DNA from: Arbacia lixula
Lineage: Eukaryota > Echinodermata > Echinoidea > Arbacioida > Arbaciidae
Direction of reading: 5' to 3'
Assembly (NCBI GenBank): GCA_963669155.1
Contig: OZ022596.1
Location: 11,333,224-11,397,223, forward strand
DNA length: 64,000 nt
Below, piece by piece: positions 46,223-57,068 of the stretch; the stretch's first letter is position 1, and each line of letters starts with the position of its first letter. Made by a program: the position numbers and the translations under genes. The notes under the pieces were generated by a model. The model ran no database searches, was not told the origin of the DNA, and saw only the letters and a program-made list of their open reading frames with translations.

Positions 46223-46420
46223 TAAGGGAAAGTCCACCCTGAAATTGATTTAATAAAAATGAAAGAAACATATCAGTGAAACTTTGACAAATACAGATAA
46301 GGATTAGAAAGTTATACACTTTTTAAAATGTCAATCTTATGATGTCACTTGCGAGCTGCCCTCCAATCTGTTGTGTGATGTACAGTATGATTCCATGAAT
46401 TCCCTTTTAAAAAAAAAAAA
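46223..46420. mobile_element. AAAGGGATAGTTCACCCTG MITE, left half
   Basis: AAGGGAAAGTCCACCCTGAA, GAAAGAAACATATCAGTGAA, TAAGGATTAGAAAGTTATAC and TGATGTCACTTGCGAGCTGC follow the family order and stop before the right arm. Confidence 0.65.
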
Positions 46421-46489
46421 AAATGATGAAGGAATAAATCCTGCACATAGAGGGGTGTGTGTAATAACAAGACCCCTTTGTTATTCAAG

Positions 46490-46620
46490 GTGAAGATGGG
46501 TGGGTGGGTGGGTGGGTGGGGGGGGGGGGTGCAGTGATAAGGGCTCTAAGTTGTATTATGGGGGCTAAATTCCCCAAAGCCCCCATCTACTTAGCACACT
46601 GCCCCCCCCCCCCCCCCCCT
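46490..46620. repeat. G-run, GGGT repeats and C-run
   Basis: (GGGT)n and a G-run at 46497-46530 are followed by a C-run at 46601-46619. The two can pair or form G-quadruplex/i-motif structures. Confidence 0.85.
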
Positions 46621-46735
46621 GTTATCATGTTAGCATAGCCATGAACTGCTGTTTGCTGATGGAGTCTGCATGACACATGGTATTCATAGACCTGTCATGG
46701 TACTGTCATGCAGCGGATGCCATTCCACCAGATGA

Positions 46736-47165
46736 CTACATGGTCTAGCCCGCTCATAGTCTAGGTTCTAGGCTGGAAAGTTCATCGAGATAATCGAGTC
46801 TGTTAACAACTTAATGTAGGTCTGGTAATAAAGACTATATGCCTCTCCCCATAGCTGATGTTGTCTGTGGTTATATGGTCTAGCCCGCTCATAGCCTAGT
46901 TTCTAGGCTGTGAAGTTCATGGAGATAATCGAGTCAGTTAACAACTTAATGTAGGTCTGGTAATAAAGACTATATATGCCTCTCCCCATTGCTGATATGG
47001 TCTATGGCGATATGGTCCAGCTCGCTCTTAGCCTACTTTCTAGGCTAGATTAATCGAGTCTGAGAACAACTCCATGTACATGTGTGTCTGGTAAGGAAGA
47101 CTATGTCTCTCCCCACTCCACGTTCAGGCAAATACTGGCCTTGCCCTTAATTTAAGAAGATGACA
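46736..47165 (+). repeat. Minisatellite, about 125-bp unit, three to four copies
   Basis: ATGGTCTAGCCCGCTCATAG, TTTCTAGGCTGTGAAGTTCA, AACAACTTAATGTAGGTCTG and GGTAATAAAGACTATATGCC recur in order. An inverted unit lies at about 50398-50475, on the far side of the hAT element, so the element sits inside this repeat neighbourhood. Confidence 0.8.
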
Positions 47166-47734
47166 TGGTCTATAACCTGTTCATAGATTAGTTTCTAGGC
47201 AGTGGAATGCCCAATGCCGTTTCAGGTGCCCAGTGCGTCTCAGGCTACCCTATGGGTAAGGGCGAGCCCTGAAATGGGGAGAGCAGTGTTGTAGTCAAGA
47301 CCAGACCATCCGAGACCAAGATCAAGACCAAGACCAAACACCCCGAGACCAAGATCAAGAACCAAAAAATTGGTTCAAGATCAAGAACAGAGGTCCGAGA
47401 CCAAGAACACCAAATTACGAGATCAAGACCAAGACCAAGACCACTCACCAGTATTTAAATTTCTACTAGTTTTGAGGAAACACGCGTTATTTGTGGACTA
47501 TGGTTTTGAGTATAAACTGTCTAATACTTGCACAACTTGCACAACATGAGCAGTCTGTAATATTCTTCTATATGGCTGAATTAAATGAAAAAATTGTTTT
47601 AAAAAAGTTATACCTTCAATGTGCTTTTTCAATCACTTCACAGGCATGCTCAAAGTTAAATGCACAATACAAGTCAGTAGCTAGTAGTTTAGCAACAAAC
47701 TGCACAAAGGATCCAGGATCGTGATAATATGTAT

Positions 47735-48322
47735 GATGGGGAAAAATACTTCTTTATCTCTGCATGAACATATTTGCCTGAGTTACTGAAAAAACATATC
47801 AAATACTGTGGGTTTTTTTTTAATAATGACAAAGGCACAAGGCATACAAAATGAACACGACTTCTTTCAAGAATGGTGATTGTTTTCCGAAATATATTTA
47901 AGTCATTCGTTTTTCTCTATAAACACATACACATGACTTGAGTTACTTAATACTTATATATTCTTCTTATATACTTCTTTATTTCTGCATGAACATATTT
48001 GCCTGAGCTCCTGAAAAACATTAAATACTGTGGGGTTTTTTTATAATAATGCCAAAGACACAAGGCATACAAAATAAACACAACTTCATTGCAAGAATGA
48101 TGATTGTTTTCCGAAATATATTCGTCATTCGTTTTTCTCTATAAACACATACACATGACTTGAGTTACTTATATATTCTTCTTATATACTTCTTTGTTTC
48201 TGCATGAACATATTTGCCTGAGCTCCTGACAAACGTATCAAATACTGTGAAGTTTTTTTTTAATAATATGCCAAAGACAAAAGGCATACAAAATAAACAC
48301 AACTTCATTTCAAGAATGATGA
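47735..48322. repeat. Tandem repeat inside the hAT element, about 230-bp unit, about three copies
   Basis: ATACTTCTTTATCTCTGCAT, TGAACATATTTGCCTGAG, AAGGCATACAAAATAAACAC, TGATTGTTTTCCGAAATATA and ATAAACACATACACATGACT recur in order. The next unit resumes at 49075 after the LINE insertion. Confidence 0.88.
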
Positions 48323-49074
48323 CACCGCCTGACAGGGCACTTAGTAAATAAAATTTCATATTTTTGGTATATGACATGTACAGTATAATCTTCAGTCTCT
48401 ATATTGTGGGTACTAGCACACCTATGTCTTGACACCTGTAGTTTATGGTATTCCATTAGGCAGGTCGCTGGCGTTCTGGGGTTGTTGTTGGTGCCTTAGG
48501 TTGTCCGGCTTTCGGGAATGCCAGCCATTATCTTTTCGAAACTGTGCCAGTTCAAGTGTGTTGTCAAGACATAACTATGAAGACATATTACTCCTTGTCG
48601 CTGTAATAGGGTGGGTGGGAGGGATGGGTGGGGTGACCGTTGAAAGTTGTAGATCGATGCTATTTGATTTGATTCTTATATTGCTAACGTATCTGTGCTC
48701 AAACTATGAGCCAGTGCTGTTTTTGTCTATTTTTTTACATTTATCCTGTTACGAGCGTGTTTTCATGTTGTTTCTTGAGTTGTTTATGATTTCTTTTGTT
48801 CATTTCTTTGGTCAATTTGTTTATCCGTACTCCTAAGTGTTCTTTTAATCCACATTATTTTGGGGTCTATACGATTTACAAGCTTGCTTTAAATAGGCCC
48901 CATTCATATTTCTTTACCTATATCCACTGTATGTTTGATATTGACCATTATGTAATATTTTGCATCATTATGCTAGTTTTGTTTATGTCAAAGACTGACT
49001 ATGCTGATGTATTATTGCTTTTATTTTACATGTATTGAACAGAAATATGAATAAATTTAATTGAATTGAATTGA
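48323..49074 (+). mobile_element. LINE 3' end inserted in the tandem array
   Basis: The array text CAAGAATGATGATTGTTTTCC is split: CAAGAATGATGA ends at 48322 and ATGATTGTTTTCC resumes at 49075. This leaves a 4-bp overlap (ATGA) as the target duplication. The insert ends AATAAATTTAATTGAATTGAA, the same tail type as 983-1000. Its 135-residue frame (48429-48836) has no reverse-transcriptase motif, so only 3' untranslated sequence seems to be present. Confidence 0.75.
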
Positions 49075-49139
49075 AATGATTGTTTTCCGAAACAGATTCA
49101 GAAAACATTCGTTTTTTCTCTACAAACACATACACGTTA

Positions 49140-50220
49140 CTTATATATAGGTCAGGCAAATTGAGTATTGGTCAAACTTCATCTTAGTAACCAAAACCTG
49201 CACCATTATGATATAAATGAATAATTATAACTCCACCATTTTCGAGATGTATACAACTATACACTAAAACCCTGTCATCATTCAAAAAGACCTGTGACAA
49301 CTCGAGGGCATTCTCTATAGACTTATTGGTTTTAGCAATTTTTCATACAAAATTGTGCAATTCCTATTTTGTTAAAATAATTACTGAATAGGGATATTAT
49401 CAAGAACTATTCAAAAACTTACTTTGATTTCTGTCTGTACAACTGAAGACGGCTATCTATCAGTATCAGTACTTTAATTTAGCATGAGTTTTTCTTCTTC
49501 CGGTAGAAACAAGTAAAGACACTGCCATGATTTAGTATACAATTAAATTTTAGCATGATTATTGTTTTGTTTTTTGTATGGTAAAACTTGTAAAACTTTT
49601 TAGTCGTCCCAGCGGCACACATTTTGGAATTATTTCAACATAATTTAGTAATTTTTGCAGCTCCATGTCGTCTTTTCATTTGGCGTAATTAAGACATAGT
49701 GTTGGCTCCTCTAGTAATTTTTTCTTTACGCTATTCGCACTAGCGAGCTTCGTGCCAAAAACATAAACAATACTCTATCTCGGCCGGGAGGGGGTACTCT
49801 CATACTCTTTCAGTCTCACACGTGTATTGTATGCGATCACGCGTGCAGCATGGCACAGCTTGAGAGCTGGCTTGGAGAGTTTTACTACATCTACACACCA
49901 TCGATCGATCCAACTCGCAACACTGACCTCTTGGCTCGCATAAAGACGCATGTATCACCCAGTGTGATGCGCTTTGCATGTGTGATGTTGGCACATATAT
50001 TGCATGCTCGTTAATCTGCATCTCACGCTTCCCGTGCTATGCAGTGATCGGGCAGGGGCCGGGCCGGGCCGGGTCGGCGGCAGGCTAGCACAGTATAGTA
50101 GGGATGATTGTAACTCCAAATTGTATGCGCTCCGATCGACCAAGGAGAGTGATGTATCGTATCTCCTTTCTCCGACATGCATTATCAATATGATTTATGT
50201 GTTATATCTTAATTTTAGTA
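49140..50220. other. Internal hAT-element sequence, no gene seen
   Basis: AT-rich to 49740, then a CpG-richer block with GGGCCGGGCCGGGTCGG at about 50056. Short frames only. Confidence 0.45.
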
Positions 50221-50397
50221 GCTGGTCTCGGGCTGGTCTCGACGTAAAATCCGAGACCAGAAAGGCTCAAGACCAAGAACAAGACCAAGACCAGAGGGTT
50301 CGAGACCGAGATCAAGACCAAGAACAAAAATCCTGATCTCGAGACTGGTCTCGAGACCAAGACCAGTCTCGAGAACTACAACACTGGGGGAGAGGAT

Positions 50398-50930
50398 ATA
50401 GTCTCTATTACCAGACATAGTTGTTAACAGACCCAGTTGTGTTCATAATCTCTACTGCCTAGAAACTAGGCCAGACGGTTCATCATTTTGATTCCGGCAG
50501 CTGGGGCCAGCATCAATAGTCTGATTCATCTTCATTTGCAGACCTTTAATGCTGATGAAGTTCAGTTCATTGCTAACAGTATCGTGTTTACTGCATGTAC
50601 ATTGTTGCACTTTACCTACAAATGAACTCAGATGCTCTTTGAAGAAAATGGCAGTTCAATCGAAGCTGCTTTCCATCTAAACACCATGCTTATTAATAGC
50701 TCGATCGTTCATAATCGTAATCTACAGTACGTTTTAGCAATAGGGCCGATATCAACTGTCTATGACCCATCCTCATTTGTAGACTTCTAACGCTGATGGA
50801 CTTCAGTTCATTGCTAATGGTATTGTGGTTACTGTACTTCACCTTCAAATGAACTCAGATGCTCTTTGACAAAAATGGCTGCTGAATCAAAGCCACATTC
50901 CTTCCAAACAATTTTCCATGCCCATTACAA
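50398..50930. repeat. Inverted minisatellite unit plus two copies of a 245-bp repeat
   Basis: 50398-50475 is an inverted unit of the 46736-47165 array. 50515-50690 and 50755-50925 share GATGAAGTTCAGTTCATTGC, CAAATGAACTCAGATGCTCTT and AAAATGGC in order. Confidence 0.75.
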
Positions 50931-51179
50931 CATGTAGCTCTACCGGTCTATGTATAACAGAGTATTCAAGCGAGCAACACTACAATAGTACAATGTACTC
51001 TGAATATTCTGCACAAATAAATGTAGGCAACAGCCATTATTTGTATGATATGGTAATGATCATTTTAGAGTAATGGGATGGTAATTGTGCGGGTTATACA
51101 ATAACATACATTGTAGGCCGGCATGGAACCGAGATTTGTAAATACAATGTAGATGCATGCATTTGTACCAGTAGTACAC
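50931..51179. other. Non-coding, nothing recognised
   Basis: Short AT-rich stretch. Confidence 0.5.
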
Positions 51180-51183
51180 TTAA

Positions 51184-51622
51184 AGGTATAGTTCACCCTG
51201 AAATTAAGTTGGTTTTAGTAAAAGCAGAAACATGAAAGAAACATATTAGTGAAGGTTTAATAAAAATCCAGAGGATAAGAAAGACAAGTGCGGGGTGCTA
51301 TCCCATATGTTGTGTACAATTTAATTATAAAATGTCCATTTTGTGCATCACTAAACCTGTGCATTTGATTCATCATTAGAAGCACATTTTTACACACATA
51401 TCTACTTGAAACAAGATATTCCTTCAACAAAAACAGACGAAGGGAAATTCATGGAATTACATGTATACAGGACACAACATATGGGAGAGCACCTCGCATG
51501 TGACGTCACAAAACTGAAATGTCAAAAGAGCATAACTTTCTTATCCTTTGACTGATTTCCATCAAACCTTCTTTACATGTATGTTTATTGAAGCCAATTT
51601 TATTTCAGGGTTAACTATCCCT
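51184..51622. mobile_element. AAAGGGATAGTTCACCCTG MITE, full-length copy
   Basis: TTAA | AGGTATAGTTCACCCTGAAA ... TTTCAGGGTTAACTATCCCT | TTGA. The two arms are inverted over about 150 bp (AAGCAGAAACATGAAAGAAA; GAGAGCACCTCGCATGTGAC). TTAA is kept on the left and mutated to TTGA on the right. Confidence 0.85.
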
Positions 51623-52761
51623 TTGAAGGAACCATTCTGGCTGCAGTAGACTATGCTACATAACAGTGCATTGCCTGCTCTCTACATTCAGACACATTGC
51701 TATCAGAAAGGACGGTCATTCGCACGCGCGGAATAGAAATACCAGCCCCCTTAAAACGACTTGATTGAGTTATTGCATTAGGCGGCCAATTTGGTTGATG
51801 ATACAGGGACAGCTGTAGATAGGGATAAGAGCATTCAAGATGTGTGCGCTCCGATTCATCTTCATATGAGTACACACATGTCACGTTTGGAAAATAAACA
51901 CACACTTGCCTGCGGTATCGGCTGGTGGACATTTCTTATCCAAGCACTAGCATAACAGTGCCCCGTTGTATAAAGAGTTGCGATTGATCTGAATGGAGTG
52001 CGAGTCCAATCCCCTATTTTTAATGTACGGAGAAGGTTAGGTTGTGAACAAACGTAATTCTGGAGAGGCTCTACACACATACAGTAGGCTCTTTCCAAGT
52101 TTGGTTCTGCGCTTGTTAAGAGAGCCTTCTTGTATAGTTCCACACGTAATGCTGCTATGAAAGTGGGCACAAGTTTGGAACTGTTTATTTTTGCCAACCA
52201 TGATACATTCAAGATTCAAGATACAGTTTATTTCCAATATAAAAATTGCACTGCATTGTACTAAAGGGCAAATAAAGCTAACATAGAAGGTAATTGATAC
52301 ATTTGGAGTTTGTACCTTAAGTACACGATCAGTATTTCATAGTTTGATAGATTGGAAAATGGACTGAAATTAAAGCTCCATGCCTTGGCAAAATTTTTCT
52401 GCACGACATACTTCATGAATTCAAACCTGGTTAGAGCCCTTTGTGCACATCACAAACTAAGTGCATGCCGAAAATTTTTCATAGAAAACCATCATTGAAC
52501 GTGTGTTAACTCTCTCAGTCCCATACATGCAGGCATTGAATTGTAATTGACATGGGACTAGCACTGAACGGTGCAGAGTTTTAAAACAAAACAGCACTCT
52601 TTAATACCATCTTTCTATGATTTTACAAGCCTTTCTTCTCTATTCCTTAGATTGTTCCTCCCTTGCCTGTGTCTTGCAATTCAAATAACCACTCCTTTCT
52701 ATGTCTTATTTTATCTACTCTACAGATTCGCTGCTCCCTCATTAGTGCTTGACTCTCACAG
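51623..52761. other. Upstream flank or intron of the catenin gene; repeat end at 51957-52045
   Basis: 51957-52045 matches the tip of the GCAAGTCAAG/TATAAAGAGTTGC MITE family. 52205-52245 has a TTCAAGATTCAAGATACAGTTTATTT phrase, shortened here, like an inverted LINE tail. No coding exon is recognised. Confidence 0.4.
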
Positions 52762-52881
52762 TGTGTTATAATGCCCGGGTGGGATGATGGGACCAGCCAA
52801 AATCTGAGTTACGTGTCACAACCAGGCCACGATTACAGCTCAGACTACCCGTCCAATATTCTGAAGTCGGTGAAAGACCAG
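52762..52881 (+). CDS. CTNND: p120/delta-catenin family protein, first coding exon (start ATG at 52771)
   Basis: The exon reads MPGWDDGTSQNLSYVSQ and so on for 37 codons, ending in SNILKSVKDQ before a GTGAGA donor at 52882. The family proteins (p120, ARVCF, delta-catenin, plakophilin-4) bind the juxtamembrane tail of classical cadherins, stabilise junctions and act on Rho GTPases. Most of them share an N-terminal ILASVKEQE-type segment that opens a short coiled coil. Here ILKSVKDQ followed by EAQFQKLTRE (exon 2) matches it closely. An acceptor (CTCTCACAG, ending 52761) precedes 52762, and 9 bases later comes the ATG, with A at -3. The part before the ATG is therefore untranslated, and an upstream non-coding exon is implied but not located. 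No in-frame stop separates acceptor and ATG, so an upstream coding extension cannot be ruled out. Which vertebrate paralogue is closest is uncertain; invertebrates usually have one gene for the family. Confidence 0.85.
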
Positions 52882-53158
52882 GTGAGACCTGATTAAGGCA
52901 ATATTTTTGCAGGTGATGGCATCGGAGACTTCCTCGCGAGTTTTTCTTTTCTCGATCATCTCCTGGCATCTCTCTACTGTGCCCAATGATACTTCACGCC
53001 TGCTACTTACTGCACTAGTACATGAAGACGATGATGATGATGATTATGTTGGTCTTCGGATTCAAGATTCAATTTTATTTTTCCACAAAAAACACAAACA
53101 AAATACATGCATAAGGTTCAGATTCAATTAATGTAAATTAATATGCTTGATACCACAA

Positions 53159-53403
53159 GAAGGGGGAGGAGGAGGAGGGGGAGAGGAGGGGGGAGAAGGG
53201 GGAGGAGGAGGGGGAGGAGGGGGGGAGGAGGAGGAGGAGGAGGAGGAGGAGGAGGAGGAGGAGGAGGAGGAGGAGGAGGAGGAGGAGGAGGAGGAGGAGG
53301 AGGAGGAGGAGGAGGAGGAGGAGGAGGAGGAGGGGGAGGGGAGGAGGAGGGGAGGAGAAGGAGGAGGAGGAGGAGGAGGAGGAGAAGAAGAAGAAGAAGA
53401 ATA
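53159..53403. repeat. (GGA)n microsatellite in catenin intron 1
   Basis: About 245 bp of GGA with GGGGA and GAA interruptions, including an almost pure run at 53228-53330. All three frames are open on both strands (poly-G, poly-E, poly-S), which is an artefact. Confidence 0.95.
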
Positions 53404-53740
53404 AACAGAAACAGCTACCAAGAATGTGTGTGTGTGTGAGAGAGGGAGAAGTGAGGGGGGGGGGGGGGATTGGGGAGGAGATGACAAAGAAAGAAGGTGA
53501 GGTGGATGAGATTCTTCCTCTCTTTTATGTTATTTTAATTCTTCCCTGCAAACCATGTGGGCTACATGTACATCTCTTAAGATGAAAATATTTCATAGAT
53601 AGTTCAGTTTCAGAAAGTGTTTTTGATTTACTTCTCAAGGAATAGGATGTTATTCTCACTATAAACAGACCATAAACACTCTAGTCTTTTTTACACATAG
53701 ATGGAAAAGAAAGGGGAAGTTTTATGTCTTCGTCATGTGC

Positions 53741-54062
53741 TTTATGGGGTAATATATCACCGCCCTTTTTAAGAAGAGATGGATTCTAAACAGTCTTGCC
53801 NNNNNNNNNNNNNNNNNNNNNNNNNNNNNNNNNNNNNNNNNNNNNNNNNNNNNNNNNNNNNNNNNNNNNNNNNNNNNNNNNNNNNNNNNNNNNNNNNNNN
53901 NNNNNNNNNNNNNNNNNNNNNNNNNNNNNNNNNNNNNNNNNNNNNNNNNNNNNNNNNNNNNNNNNNNNNNNNNNNNNNNNNNNNNNNNNNNNNNNNNNNN
54001 GCCTTATGAGGTAATATATCACCGCCCTCTTGAAGAAGAGATGTATTCTAAACAGTCTTGCC
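53741..54062. other. Assembly gap (53801-54000, 200 N) flanked by near-duplicate 60-bp sequence
   Basis: The 60 bases ending at 53800 (TTTATGGGGTAATATATCAC, then CGCCCTTTTTAAGAAGAGAT and so on to CAGTCTTGCC) recur with six or so changes at 54002-54062. The gap of exactly 200 N is a placeholder. Frames running through it are meaningless. Confidence 0.95.
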
Positions 54063-54254
54063 TGCTTGTCTCATAAAACATCAAATTTCTTCTGTTAGTT
54101 ATATAAAGGTGGTGAAATATGTTTGTTATTTTACTCCACCTGCTAAATTGTTATTCTTTAACACAGAAAGAATCTAGCTCTTTATGGTAGAGGTTTCTGT
54201 CATTTTATAGTAGTCTTTTACTAGTATATCTAATTTGCATCATTTTGTTTTACT

Positions 54255-54809
54255 TTCCCTCTCTCTCTCCTTCTTTCTCCTCAATTCTTTCATATTTCCT
54301 CTCCTCATTTTCCCATCCCCTCTTTCCCTCCACCCTCCCTCTCCCCCTCCACCCTCTGTCTCTCCCTCCACCCTCCCCCTCTCCTTCCCACTCCATCCTC
54401 GCTCTCCCCTCCACCCTTCCCCCCCTCCACCCTCCCTCTCCCCCTCCACCCTCTCTCTCCCCCTTCCACCCTCCCCCTCTCCTTCCCAACCCACCCACGC
54501 TCTCCTCTACCCCCTCCACCCTCCCTCTCTCCATCCACCCTCCCTCTCCCCTCCACCCTCCCTCTCTCCCTCCACCCTCCCTCTCTCCCTCCACCCTCTC
54601 TCTCTCCATCCACCCTCCCTCTCTCCCTCCACCCTTCCCTTCCCCTCCACCCTCCCTCTCCCCCTCCCCCTCCCCTTCCCCCTCAACCCTCCCCCTCCCT
54701 CTCTCCCTCCGCCCTCCCCTTCCCCTCCACCCTCCCTCTCCCCCTCCCCCTCCCCTTCCCCCTCGACCCTCCCCCTCCCTCTCCTCTACCCCCTTTCTCC
54801 CCCTCTCAG
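54255..54809. repeat. Polypyrimidine minisatellite abutting the exon 2 acceptor
   Basis: About 550 bp of C/T, largely in units such as CCACCCTCCCTCTCTCCCT (about 19 bp). 54630-54690 and 54705-54785 are close repeats of each other (CCCTTCCCCTCCACCCTCCC). It runs without a break into CCCTCTCAG, the acceptor of exon 2. The long serine/proline frames are artefacts. Confidence 0.92.
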
Positions 54810-54922
54810 GAGGCCCAGTTCCAGAAGCTTACCCGCGAGTTTGAGGCTGACAAGTTGATTGCAGCCAATCAGATTAATCGAAGCCGAGTCGACTCCGACA
54901 CCGCAAGCCTGAATAGCATCAG
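54810..54922 (+). CDS. CTNND: p120/delta-catenin family protein, exon 2 (coiled-coil segment)
   Basis: It follows the CCCTCTCAG acceptor and continues in phase 0 from exon 1: EAQFQKLTREFEADKLIAAN, then QINRSRVDSDTASLNSI, with two bases (AG) carried into exon 3 before a GTATGT donor at 54923. In vertebrate relatives this segment reads like EQEAQFEKLTRALEEER (p120) or EQELQFQRLTRELEVERQIV (plakophilin-4). It forms the conserved N-terminal coiled coil that precedes the phosphorylated regulatory region. Charged residues with F/L at heptad-like spacing (F-4, L-7, F-11, L-16 within the exon) fit a coiled coil. The following serine-rich DTASLNSIS resembles plakophilin-4 and delta-catenin more than p120. 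An inverted-repeat MITE starts only about 30 bp after the donor. Confidence 0.9.
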
Positions 54923-54951
54923 GTATGTTTACAGGCTTAGGTAGCTACAGA

Positions 54952-55502
54952 CCCTGTCTTATAAAGAGTTGCAATTGACGTCACTCATTCTGAAGAAACA
55001 GAAACCGATGACCTGAACCAAAGATCGTAATGAAGAAGTTCAATAAGTGAAAGTGTCATCAGTGTGACCGCTACCTCAGGGTCAAACATCCATCACCAGT
55101 GTGACTGCTACATCAGGGTCAAGTTACAGTTGTCTCTTCAACATCTGTTGCTATTCTAGTGCAATTATCCAATTGATGACAACTGCAAGTATAGTATAAA
55201 ACAGATATATTTAACATTGTCACAAAAGAATTGATCAGAATTCCAATCCCCTATCTCTTTATGTACAGAGTTATGATTACCAGGGCCCTGTTGCATAAAA
55301 CTTACCATTGATGGTAACTTTGCTATCAATGACAATTTCTATAGAAACCATGCATTTCATTGGCTGTCAGGCAATGTTACCATGGTAGTTACCATTGATA
55401 GCAGAGTTACCATTAATGGTAAGTTTTATGCAATGGGGGCCAGTAATATCAATTGCAAGTCAAGTTACGCTCGATTGTAAATCTTTATAAGACAGAGCCA
55501 AG
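54952..55502. mobile_element. CCCTGTCTTATAAAGAGTTGC MITE, interrupted by a nested foldback
   Basis: ACCCTGTCTTATAAAGAGTT (54951) and AATCTTTATAAGACAGAGCC (55483-55502) are inverted ends. The GCAAGTCAAGTTACGCTCGA phrase links it to the repeats at 41690-42095 and 51957-52045. The ACCATTAATGGTAA foldback at 55283-55441 splits its right part. It lies wholly in catenin intron 2. Confidence 0.7.
55283..55441. mobile_element. Foldback MITE (ACCATTAATGGTAA family), copy 2, nested
   Basis: GGGCCCTGTTGCATAAAACT and AGTTTTATGCAATGGGGGCC are paired ends around CCATGCATTTCATTGGC...CATGGTAGTTACC. CAG on both sides is a possible 3-bp target duplication. Copy 1 is at 33071-33221. Confidence 0.82.
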
Positions 55503-57068
55503 ATCATAGTATATTTTAGTCTGCATGTTTGTTCGATTGTACATCAAGCCCATTGGGAATGTAGGTTGCCTTTATAAACACATTTAATATTTCTGTAGAT
55601 TATAATGAAAGAAAGTATTGCTATATCTCTCTCAAATATGGAGAAGGAAACAAAACATGATGGTTGGCATTGAATGCAACCAGTTTATAAACATATTCAA
55701 TATTTTGGGGCAATATGAATAAGGAATGCACTTTAAATCTCTTTCTGAAATATGTAGAACAAAAACAATACCTTATTGGTTAGCATTAAATAAACTATTG
55801 AGGAAAGATTGTGGTAACATTGGGCTTGCTTTACAAAATGCATAAACCGAATGACTGATGAAGTATATCATGCTCACTCGCACTTGTTAGTGATAATTGT
55901 TAAATGTCTCGTTTATTTTCTTATTTCATCAGTAGTGTTATGGTAATTTTTGTCTCTGGTGTACATGTATATTATTTCCAGTCCTTGTGTTCTTTATGAT
56001 ATTTGTGATAGTTTGTATAGATTGGGATGTTACATTTAACATAGATTTGTATTATTGCGTAGGGTTTGGTGTCTAGTGGCAGTGTATAATCTTTCTGTGT
56101 TTCATGTTTACTTTATGCATGAATGGAATTGCTCTGTGGGAAAATGGAATGTAAACGCTTTAATAGCATGTTATAATTACTTAATTTCTCTAACTATATA
56201 TATTATTTAGCATGAGGTGTATGGGATACTAAGGCTAATACCACCAAATTCATCTTATTTTGTTATTTAATTCTTAAGGACAATTGATATTAAGCAGCTC
56301 TATTGCAAACAAATCCATTTATATTATTAACCCGCTTAGAAATTAACCATAAACCCAACCAATTTATTTTCTCATATTATTTGGATAATCAATATTGAAG
56401 AGTTCCATTGCAAGCAAATCCATTTTAACCTTCTTTATATATAAATCTACTCTCCTATAAAAAAAAAGCCACATGAAGGTTATTCACTTTCTACTTGCCT
56501 CAGTGCCAAAGATAATGGCAAGGCTTAACTCTGTGCCCCATATTCACTAAGGACTTTTAGATATCCATAGAGACCATGATTCAAGCAAATTTTGTGGCAC
56601 ACAGGCAAGTACTTACTTGATTTAGCGCAAACATGTCAATAAGTTCAATACTGAACGTGCATGTTTTTGTGTAGGGTGCTAAATTCCTGATAGTAGCTAT
56701 GGCTTAGATCATAGTTTAATATTTGAATTGGTTTGATTGAACAGTGAAAGGGCCTTCTGGACTAATTTTAGATTTTTAAAAAGAAATTTTAGACATACAA
56801 TAAGTAGTAATAATGATAGCGTGCTCCATCCAGTATCCATCCTGTATGCAAATGAAAAACAAGTCAGACAAAATCCTGGATGCAGAAGGATTTTGCGTTG
56901 CTGATTTTGCATGGTGATTTTTGTACCGCACTGCATGATGTCCTTTGGTTCTCCCCTTCTATACCCCCAACTGCCTTGCCTATGGTACACGTACTGTATC
57001 TATCGTCACGACAACACCGCTCCCCCATCCCCTTCCTCCCACCCTCTTCCCACAATGCACCTGTGCAG
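55503..57068 (+). other. Catenin intron 2, remainder
   Basis: AT-rich sequence with no exon recognised. A pyrimidine-rich stretch (57018-57050) and CTGTGCAG lead to the exon 3 acceptor. Confidence 0.55.

Larger units (their letters stand above)
47284..50386. mobile_element. Non-autonomous hAT element, 3.1 kb, with 8-bp target duplication
   Basis: The left end is CAGTGTTGTAGTCAAGACCAG. The right end is CTGGTCTCGAGACCAAGACC followed later by CTACAACACTG, so the outer CAGTGTTGTAG is a perfect 11-bp inverted repeat with the hAT-type CAGNG start. GGGGAGAG lies directly before (47276-47283) and directly after (50387-50394), giving the 8-bp duplication. Both ends are lined with subterminal AAGACCAAGACC words (47295-47445 and 50255-50370), the usual transposase-binding landscape. 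No hAT transposase domain (no BED finger, no C-terminal dimerisation region) is visible in any frame, so the element is non-autonomous. It carries a tandem array (47735-48320) and a nested LINE end. Confidence 0.88.

Noticed and set aside
48429-48836. 135-residue hydrophobic frame as a membrane protein
   Set aside because: It lies in the 3' untranslated part of a LINE insertion; T-rich codons give Leu/Phe by composition.
47284-50386. Autonomous hAT element
   Set aside because: No frame with a BED finger or hAT dimerisation region; internal sequence is tandem repeat, LINE end and AT-rich filler.
53128-53487. Poly-Glu, poly-Gly and poly-Ser frames
   Set aside because: (GGA)n microsatellite; open in every frame on both strands.
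53779-54022. Open frames through the N gap
   Set aside because: They consist of unknown bases.
54235-54858. 207- and 199-residue Ser/Pro frames before exon 2
   Set aside because: Polypyrimidine satellite. Only the last part (54810 on) is coding, and there the true frame is the one that continues exon 1.
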